Shown one piece after another: positions 58,834 through 64,000 of a DNA stretch of 64,000 bases (the stretch's first letter is position 1; each line of letters opens with the position of its first letter). Under the pieces are notes generated by a model, which was given only the letters and a program-made list of their open reading frames with translations, searched no databases and was not told where the DNA came from. Source of the DNA: Verrucomicrobiales bacterium (GTDB lineage: Bacteria; Verrucomicrobiota; Verrucomicrobiia; Verrucomicrobiales; DEV007); the NCBI GenBank assembly GCA_016795505.1, contig JAEUHH010000103.1, positions 1 through 64,000 on the forward strand. Direction: 5' to 3'. A program made the translations under genes and the position numbers.

Positions 58834-59391
58834 TCACACCGACACCCCGCCGCGGAAGCCCCGCACCGCGTAATAGGACTGCGCGCCATTGTGCCCGATG
58901 AAGACCCGTCCGTAGCGACGCTCGCCGTAGAGCGCTCCGCCGCGCTCGCGGATGTCTGGCGGGCTCTTCAGCCAGCTCGAAGTCTTCGTATCGAACTCAC
59001 CCAGCGACTGGAGATCGAGGTATTCCGCCTCCGTCAGCAATTCGATGCCCATTTCCGCCGCCAGATCCGCCGCCGACGTCCGCGGTCGGTGTTCCTTGCG
59101 CGATTCCAGCCCGGCGCGGTCGTAGCAAACACTGGTCCGGCCCTGTGGCGTCTCGCGGGAACAATCGACGAACCGGATCGCCCCTGTCGCCGGCTCGTAT
59201 CCCGTGACATCCGGCTCGCCGCCGCTCTGTTCCATCGCCTGGAGCGTCCACAGCCGGTCCGGATGACTTTCCAGCCGCTCACGCACCACTGACCAAGCCA
59301 GGCCCGGATGACGCTCCGGATGTGAGTCAAAGCGGGCGCTCAGGGTTGCGAGCAATTCGTTGCGTAGTTGAGGAGAGAGGGATTTTTTCAT
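58834..59391 (-). CDS. DUF4256 family protein
   Basis: A 185-residue protein, MKKSLSPQLRNELLATLSARF, with LWTLQAMEQSGGEPDVTGY, IRFVDCSRETPQGRTSVCYDRAGLESRK and an YGERRYGRVFIGHNGAQSYYAVRGFRG ending. These are the hallmark segments of DUF4256, a soluble family of unknown function. The start at 59391 gives the family's usual length. It converges with lipA, with only 6 bp between the stop codons. Confidence 0.8.
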   Translation of the reverse strand: MKKSLSPQLRNELLATLSARFDSHPERHPGLAWSVVRERLESHPDRLWTLQAMEQSGGEPDVTGYEPATGAIRFVDCSRETPQGRTSVCYDRAGLESRKEHRPRTSAADLAAEMGIELLTEAEYLDLQSLGEFDTKTSSWLKSPPDIRERGGALYGERRYGRVFIGHNGAQSYYAVRGFRGGVSV

Positions 59392-59554
59392 GGCTGGCGG
59401 GAGCATCATTCGGATGATCGGGAAAATATCAATCAAATAGGGCAGCCGGTCGCTTCGGCGACTGGAAAGAACTCGGCTTCAAGTGGTTCAAGCCAAACAA
59501 AATCCGGCTCCGCCAGTTGCGGCGGCGCGGGCATGGGGTAGGGAAGGGGAAATC

Positions 59555-61153
59555 ATGAGTGAAAGCGCTGCCCGGATCGAGACGGTTGATGTCATTTTAT
59601 CCCTGGATGAGTCCGAGGACGAGGCGGCGCGTCGGCGCGTGGTCGCGGCGAAACTCGGGGTGCCCGAACGTCGCATCGGCGGAATGCGGCTGCGAAAGCA
59701 CTCGATCGACGCGCGAAAGCCGTGGATCAAGGTGCAACTCCGCCTCGAGGTGTCGCTGGCAGGCCCGTTGCCGGCCGAATCCAGGCCTGCGCCGGCTTAT
59801 CCCGCCGTGGTCAGCGGCGCCAGGACCGTGGTCATCGTCGGTTCCGGGCCGGCGGGGATGTTTGCGGCCTTGCGTTGCCTGGAACTCGGCGCCAAGCCGG
59901 TCATTCTCGAGCGGGGCAAGGACGCCTCGGCGCGGCGCTACGATCTGGCGCCCATTCTGCGGCATGGTACGGTGATCGAGGACTCGAACTACTGCTTCGG
60001 CGAAGGCGGGGCGGGCACCTTTTCCGATGGCAAACTCTACACCCGCGCCGACAAGCGCGGCCCGGTCTCCGAGGTCTATCGCACCCTGGTGGCCCATGGG
60101 GCACCGGAGCGCATCCTGATCGATGCGCACCCTCACATCGGCTCGAACCTGCTGCCGAACGTGGTCAAAGCGATGCGCGAGAGCATCCTGCAGGCGGGCG
60201 GCGAGGTGCATTTTCAGACCAAAGTCACCGACTTCGAGGTCGAGTCCGGCCGGATTCGGGCGGCCATCACGGCGGACGGGCGGACCTTTGCCGGCGACGC
60301 CGTCATCCTCGCGACGGGGCACTCGGCCCGCGACATCTATCGGCTGCTGGCAGGCAAGGGGGTGATGATGGAGCCGAAACCCTTTGCCATGGGCGTGCGG
60401 ATCGAGCATCCCCAGGCCCTGATCGACGGCATACAGTATCACATGCGGCGCGGACAGACCCGGCACCGGCTGCTGCCGGCGGCGAGCTACCACCTGGCGA
60501 CGAAACTGGAAGGCCGCGGCGTACACTCCTTCTGCATGTGTCCCGGCGGCTTCATCGTCCCGGCGGCCACGGAAAACGACGAGGTGGTGGTCAATGGCAT
60601 GAGCCTGTCAAAGCGCGACTCGCTATACGCCAACAGCGGGCTCGTCGTCACCGTGGAACCGGAGGATTGTGCCCCCTATCAGGCCGAACATGGCGTGCTG
60701 GCCGGCATGGCGTTCCAGAAGGCGCTCGAAACGGCCGCGAAACAGGCTGGCGGAGGCGGACAGGTGGCTCCGGCGCAGCGGCTCACGGACTTTATGGCGG
60801 CACGGGAGTCGGCCGACCTCCCGCCGTGCAGCTACAAGCCCGGCCTGCGCCCGGCTCGAATCGATACCCTGCTCCCGAAGTGGATGGTGAGCCGGATGCG
60901 ACGCGGCTTCGATCTGTTCGGCAAACAAATGCGCGGCTACGTCACCGCGGAGGCGAATCTGGTTGGCTTTGAGACCCGGACCAGTTCGCCGGTGCGCATT
61001 CCCCGCGAGCCCGGCACGCTCCAGCACCCGGAGATCGCGGGCTTGTATCCCTGCGGCGAGGGCGCGGGCTATGCCGGCGGCATTGTGAGCGCCGCCCTCG
61101 ATGGCCGGAAGTGTGCCGAGGCAGCCGTGGCCGCGGGCGTGACGTATCCTTGA
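59555..61153 (+). CDS. FAD-dependent dehydrogenase, COG2509 type
   Basis: A 532-residue flavoprotein. An N-terminal ~80-residue alpha/beta domain (VDVILSLDESEDEAARRRVVA, then RRIGGMRLRKHSIDARK) precedes the dinucleotide-binding motif VVIVGSGPAGMFAALRCLELG. Then come FGEGGAGTFSDGKLYTRADKRG, VILATGHSARDIYRLL, MEPKPFAMGVRIEHPQ, SFCMCPGGFIVPAATE and YPCGEGAGYAGGIVSAALDG. These identify the COG2509 group of uncharacterised FAD-dependent oxidoreductases. A purine-rich Shine-Dalgarno (GGAAGGGGA) precedes the ATG at 59555. Confidence 0.88.
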   Translation: MSESAARIETVDVILSLDESEDEAARRRVVAAKLGVPERRIGGMRLRKHSIDARKPWIKVQLRLEVSLAGPLPAESRPAPAYPAVVSGARTVVIVGSGPAGMFAALRCLELGAKPVILERGKDASARRYDLAPILRHGTVIEDSNYCFGEGGAGTFSDGKLYTRADKRGPVSEVYRTLVAHGAPERILIDAHPHIGSNLLPNVVKAMRESILQAGGEVHFQTKVTDFEVESGRIRAAITADGRTFAGDAVILATGHSARDIYRLLAGKGVMMEPKPFAMGVRIEHPQALIDGIQYHMRRGQTRHRLLPAASYHLATKLEGRGVHSFCMCPGGFIVPAATENDEVVVNGMSLSKRDSLYANSGLVVTVEPEDCAPYQAEHGVLAGMAFQKALETAAKQAGGGGQVAPAQRLTDFMAARESADLPPCSYKPGLRPARIDTLLPKWMVSRMRRGFDLFGKQMRGYVTAEANLVGFETRTSSPVRIPREPGTLQHPEIAGLYPCGEGAGYAGGIVSAALDGRKCAEAAVAAGVTYP

Positions 61154-61203
61154 GCCGCGCAGTTCCAGGCTGCCAGCCGGCGCCTTTTCTCATGCGGCGA
61201 TTT

Positions 61204-61247
61204 CCGATCAGACAGGGTATCATCTCCGATCAAACCCTGTTTCATCG
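61204..61247. repeat. 22-bp repeat family, locus F (two units)
   Basis: Units at 61204-61225 and 61226-61247 are followed by GAAA. In the first unit the central CCCTGTTT is replaced by an AGGGTATC-like sequence, so outer TTTCCGAT/ATCGGAAA and inner ACAGGGT/ACCCTGT can form one long hairpin. It lies between convergent genes. Confidence 0.8.
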
Positions 61248-61264
61248 GAAAGCAGGCACCCTGC

Positions 61265-62680
61265 CTACGCCACGATGTCGGTCACGACGCGGCCGTGGAC
61301 ATCGGTGAGGCGGAAGTCGCGACCGGCGTAGTTGTAGGTCAGCTTTTCGTGATTCAGGCCGAGCAGGTGGAGGATGGTGGCGTGCCAGTCGTGGATGTGA
61401 ACCTTGTTCTCAACCGCCTGATAGCCGTATTCGTCGGTGGCGCCGTAGGTGAGGCCACCCTTCACCCCGCCGCCGGCCATCCAGAGGGAAAAGCCCTTGT
61501 TGTTGTGGTCGCGACCGTCGGTGCCCTGGGAATGCGGCGTGCGGCCGAATTCACCGGACCACATCACCAGGGTGTCCTTGAGCAGGTCGCGGCGCTTCAG
61601 ATCCTCCAGCAGCCCCGCGATCGGCAGATCGGTCTGTCCGCAATTGGTCTCCAGGCCGTTGGTGAGGTTGCGGTGATGATCCCAGCCGCCGTGGCTCAAT
61701 TCGATGAAGCGCACCCCGGCCTCGGCCATGCGGCGGGCGATGAGGCATTGACGGCCGAAAGTATCCGTCGTGCCCGCGCCAATGCCATAGAGCTTCAGCG
61801 TCTCGGCGGACTCGCCGGAGATGTCCAGCACCTTCGGCACCTCGTCCTGCATGCGGAAGGCCAGTTCAAAGGATTCGATCACGCCCTCGACTTCAGGCTG
61901 GTGGACATCGCGATTGAGTTTCTCGATGTTGAGCGATTTGATGTAGTCGAGTTGGACGCGCTGCAGGTCCTTCGGCAGCCTGGGATTGGCGACGTTCGAG
62001 ACGGGGGCCTTCGGTTCGTTTCCCATCGCATTGGCCAGCCGGGCACGCAGTCCTCCGGCTCCGCCGACGGCGATGGGCGTGCCCTGATAGATCGCCGGCA
62101 GGAAGGCGCTGCCGAAATTCTGCGAGCCGCCGTCGCCGTTGGGCGGCGCGATAGTGACGAATCCGGGCAGGCTGTCATTGTCCGTCCCCAGGCCGTAGAG
62201 CGTCCAGGCGCCCAGCGAGGGGCGGACGAACTGGAAATTGCCGGTGTGCAGTTGGATGGTCGCCTGCGGGTGGTTCGGGATGTCCGTGTGCATGCTGTTG
62301 ATGATGCACAGGTCGTCGGCGTGGCGGGCGACGTGGGGAAACAGGCTCGAAATCCGCTGGCCGCTCTGGCCATGCTGGGAAAACTCCCACTTCGACCCGA
62401 GCAACTTCGCGCCCGGTCGCTGGCCGGCTTTGCCCGAGTCGCGGGTCAGGTCCGGCTTGTAGTCGAAGGTGTCGACATGGGACGGCGCACCGCGCATGCA
62501 GAGGAAGATGACGCGCTTGGCTTTGCCGGCGAAGTGCGGAGCCTTCGGCGCGAGCGGATTGGCGGCGCGATCCGCTGCCAGCGTGCTCAGGGCGGAAAAG
62601 GCGAGGTAGCCGAAGCCGGCCGAGGCGCTTTGCAGGGCGAGCCGGCGGGACAAAACGGGAGGCAGGAGGGAGTCATTCAT
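61265..62680 (-). CDS. DUF1501 family protein
   Basis: A 471-residue exported protein. The N-terminus SRRLALQSASAGFGYLAF is a Tat-like signal. RVIFLCMRGAPSHVDTFDYKPDL opens the sulfatase-like DUF1501 fold. GGQ-type metal regions appear as FIELSHGGWDHH and LVMWSGEFGRTPHSQGTDGRDHN. It follows a DUF1553 protein gene by 34 bp on the same strand. Such pairs are typical of PVC bacteria and are believed to act together in the periplasm, though no reaction has been established. Confidence 0.92.
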   Translation of the reverse strand: MNDSLLPPVLSRRLALQSASAGFGYLAFSALSTLAADRAANPLAPKAPHFAGKAKRVIFLCMRGAPSHVDTFDYKPDLTRDSGKAGQRPGAKLLGSKWEFSQHGQSGQRISSLFPHVARHADDLCIINSMHTDIPNHPQATIQLHTGNFQFVRPSLGAWTLYGLGTDNDSLPGFVTIAPPNGDGGSQNFGSAFLPAIYQGTPIAVGGAGGLRARLANAMGNEPKAPVSNVANPRLPKDLQRVQLDYIKSLNIEKLNRDVHQPEVEGVIESFELAFRMQDEVPKVLDISGESAETLKLYGIGAGTTDTFGRQCLIARRMAEAGVRFIELSHGGWDHHRNLTNGLETNCGQTDLPIAGLLEDLKRRDLLKDTLVMWSGEFGRTPHSQGTDGRDHNNKGFSLWMAGGGVKGGLTYGATDEYGYQAVENKVHIHDWHATILHLLGLNHEKLTYNYAGRDFRLTDVHGRVVTDIVA

Positions 62681-62714
62681 GGCGGGTCGGATGGTTGGGG
62701 AGATGGGTGGGAAA

Positions 62715-64000
62715 TCAGTTCAGGTAGCGGAATTCGGCGCTCGACAGGAGCGATTGGCAAAAGGTGGTCAGGGCAGTCCGGCGCGCAGAGTCCTCGTCGA
62801 GTCCCGATTCCTTCGCCGTGGCGAGGAAGCGCTCGAAGTAGGCGGCCGTCTTGCGGGCTTCCTCATCAGTCGGCGGGCGCGAGTAAGCCAACTGAAAGGC
62901 CATCAGGCCCAATTGCGGACCACGCAGGCCCAGGTCACCGGTCAGACGGTTGGCCATGGCCTCAGACTGGCGCAGGATGAAGCCGGAATTCATCAGATAG
63001 AGCGCCTGCGACGGGACCGTGGTCGTGTCGCGGTCGCCCGTCATCAGGCTCGGGTCGGCAAAGTCGAACAATTCCAGCGACTCCGGCACCAGATCGCGCA
63101 CGATGGGCAGATAGACCGAGCGGTGGTCGCTTTCCGCTGTGAGACTGGCCTGGTCGCGCACGGTGCGGCCGACAAAGCCATCGCCGGTCCGCGCCACGGG
63201 CGATCCCACGGGACGCTCCAGATCGAGCGAGCCGCTGACGGCCAGCACGGCGTCGCGGAGTTGCTCGGCCTCCAGCCGGCGCGGGGTGAAACGCCAGATC
63301 AGCCGGTTGTCGGGATCTTTGAGGAACTTTGCCTCGTCATAGGCCGAACTCTGACGGTAGGCCCGGCTCAGCACGATCTCGCGGATCAGCGACTTCACCG
63401 ACCAGCCTCCTTCGACCAAGCTCAGCGCGAGGTGGTCCAGCAATTCGGGATGGCTGGGCGTCTGTCCGGTGGCGCCGAAATTGTCCACCGTCGTCACCAG
63501 GCCGGCCCCGAACAGCCAATGCCAGACCCGGTTCGCCATCACCCGCGCCGTCAGGGGATTGTGCGGCGAGGTCATCCACTGGGCCAGTTGCAGGCGGCCG
63601 CTCTGGCCGGTCGGGATGGCCTCCTCGTCGCCGGTGTGGATGACCTGGACAAAACCGCGGGACACGCGCTCCGGGGTGGCGTTGTCCTCCTCTCCGCGAA
63701 TGAGCAATTGTGAGTCGAAAGGCTCGGCGCTGTCCTGCGTGGCCATGGCGAGCGGGAGCGGGCGGCCATCATCATCGTACTTCGCCAGAGCCGTCTCCAG
63801 CAGCCCGATTTCGCTGCGCGTCCGCAACAGGCCCAGAGTGATCCGCTGCGCGCCGTCGTTATCGCCGGAGCGGCGCAGCTCGGCGGCCTCGGCCACGCGC
63901 TCGCGCAGTTGCTCACGCTCGCGGTCGAGGCGGAACTGGACATCGATGAGTTGACCGAGCGACATCGGCTCCACGGGCGGCTTCGCATCGGGGACCGGCA
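62715..64000 (-). CDS. DUF1553 (PSD1) protein, 5' part outside window
   Basis: The frame is open to the window edge, so the N-terminal cytochrome/DUF1549 part is missing. The visible ~428 residues contain the PSD1/DUF1553 domain: QLAQWMTSPHNPLTARVMANRVWHWLFGAGLV, then DNFGATGQTPSHPELLDHLAL, RLEAEQLRDAVLAVSGSLD, RSVYLPIVRDLVPESLELFDFADPS and ALYLMNSGFILRQS. It forms an operon with the DUF1501 gene downstream. Confidence 0.9.
   Translation of the reverse strand, partial: PVPDAKPPVEPMSLGQLIDVQFRLDREREQLRERVAEAAELRRSGDNDGAQRITLGLLRTRSEIGLLETALAKYDDDGRPLPLAMATQDSAEPFDSQLLIRGEEDNATPERVSRGFVQVIHTGDEEAIPTGQSGRLQLAQWMTSPHNPLTARVMANRVWHWLFGAGLVTTVDNFGATGQTPSHPELLDHLALSLVEGGWSVKSLIREIVLSRAYRQSSAYDEAKFLKDPDNRLIWRFTPRRLEAEQLRDAVLAVSGSLDLERPVGSPVARTGDGFVGRTVRDQASLTAESDHRSVYLPIVRDLVPESLELFDFADPSLMTGDRDTTTVPSQALYLMNSGFILRQSEAMANRLTGDLGLRGPQLGLMAFQLAYSRPPTDEEARKTAAYFERFLATAKESGLDEDSARRTALTTFCQSLLSSAEFRYLN

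Overview
The window comes from a GC-rich bacterium of the PVC superphylum, most likely a Verrucomicrobiota member. The evidence is gene content: an N-terminal LEPR-XLL surface-protein motif, DUF1501 and DUF1549/DUF1553 cytochrome-type proteins, a PVC-type haem-binding CxxCH protein, an SHD1-domain esterase, two formylglycine sulfatases and several exported alpha/beta hydrolases. No rRNA or tRNA gene was recognised.

Layout. 1-9.9 kb: start of a LEPR surface protein, an unknown protein, a secreted hydrolase, a cysteine desulfurase, small exported Cys proteins, a 2-oxoacid dehydrogenase E1 alpha/beta pair and another secreted hydrolase. 10.3-18.5 kb: a lipid-degradation cluster on the + strand (patatin lipase, acyl-CoA ligase-like protein, thiolase, and a 1313-residue fusion of FadB/FadJ-type enzyme with acyl-CoA dehydrogenase). 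18.6-20.2 kb: an IS91-family transposase. 20.3-33.7 kb: an accessory region carrying eleven full copies of a ~70-bp repeat, all in one orientation, mostly in pairs. Each of five larger DNA segments is bounded by these repeats, and many genes are cut exactly at the repeat. The segments hold a beta-propeller protein, a DUF417/TrpG pair, a phage structural module whose minor head protein carries a putative ADP-ribosyltransferase domain, and two 5'-truncated Rhs proteins with unrelated tips, each translationally coupled to a lipoprotein gene.

33.5-45.6 kb (- strand): two sulfatases, RibH, the PVC haem protein, an ABC ATPase and a xanthine-dehydrogenase-like pair whose cofactor motifs have decayed. 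45.8-64 kb: AsmA-like and HrgA-like proteins, an SHD1 esterase, a three-gene cytochrome/WD40/PQQ-like/DUF1549 operon, an AhbC-like radical SAM protein, a DNA-binding response regulator, RarD, LipA, a DUF4256 protein, a COG2509-type flavoprotein and a DUF1501/DUF1553 pair.

Two repeat systems stand out. The first is the ~70-bp array. The second is a family of 22-bp units, in tandem twos and threes at six separate places; one copy lies inside the FadB-ACAD fusion linker and one inside the LEPR gene. The ~70-bp array is either a real rearrangement or cassette system or the product of assembly at a high-copy repeat. The sequence alone cannot decide this, and long reads across the junctions would.
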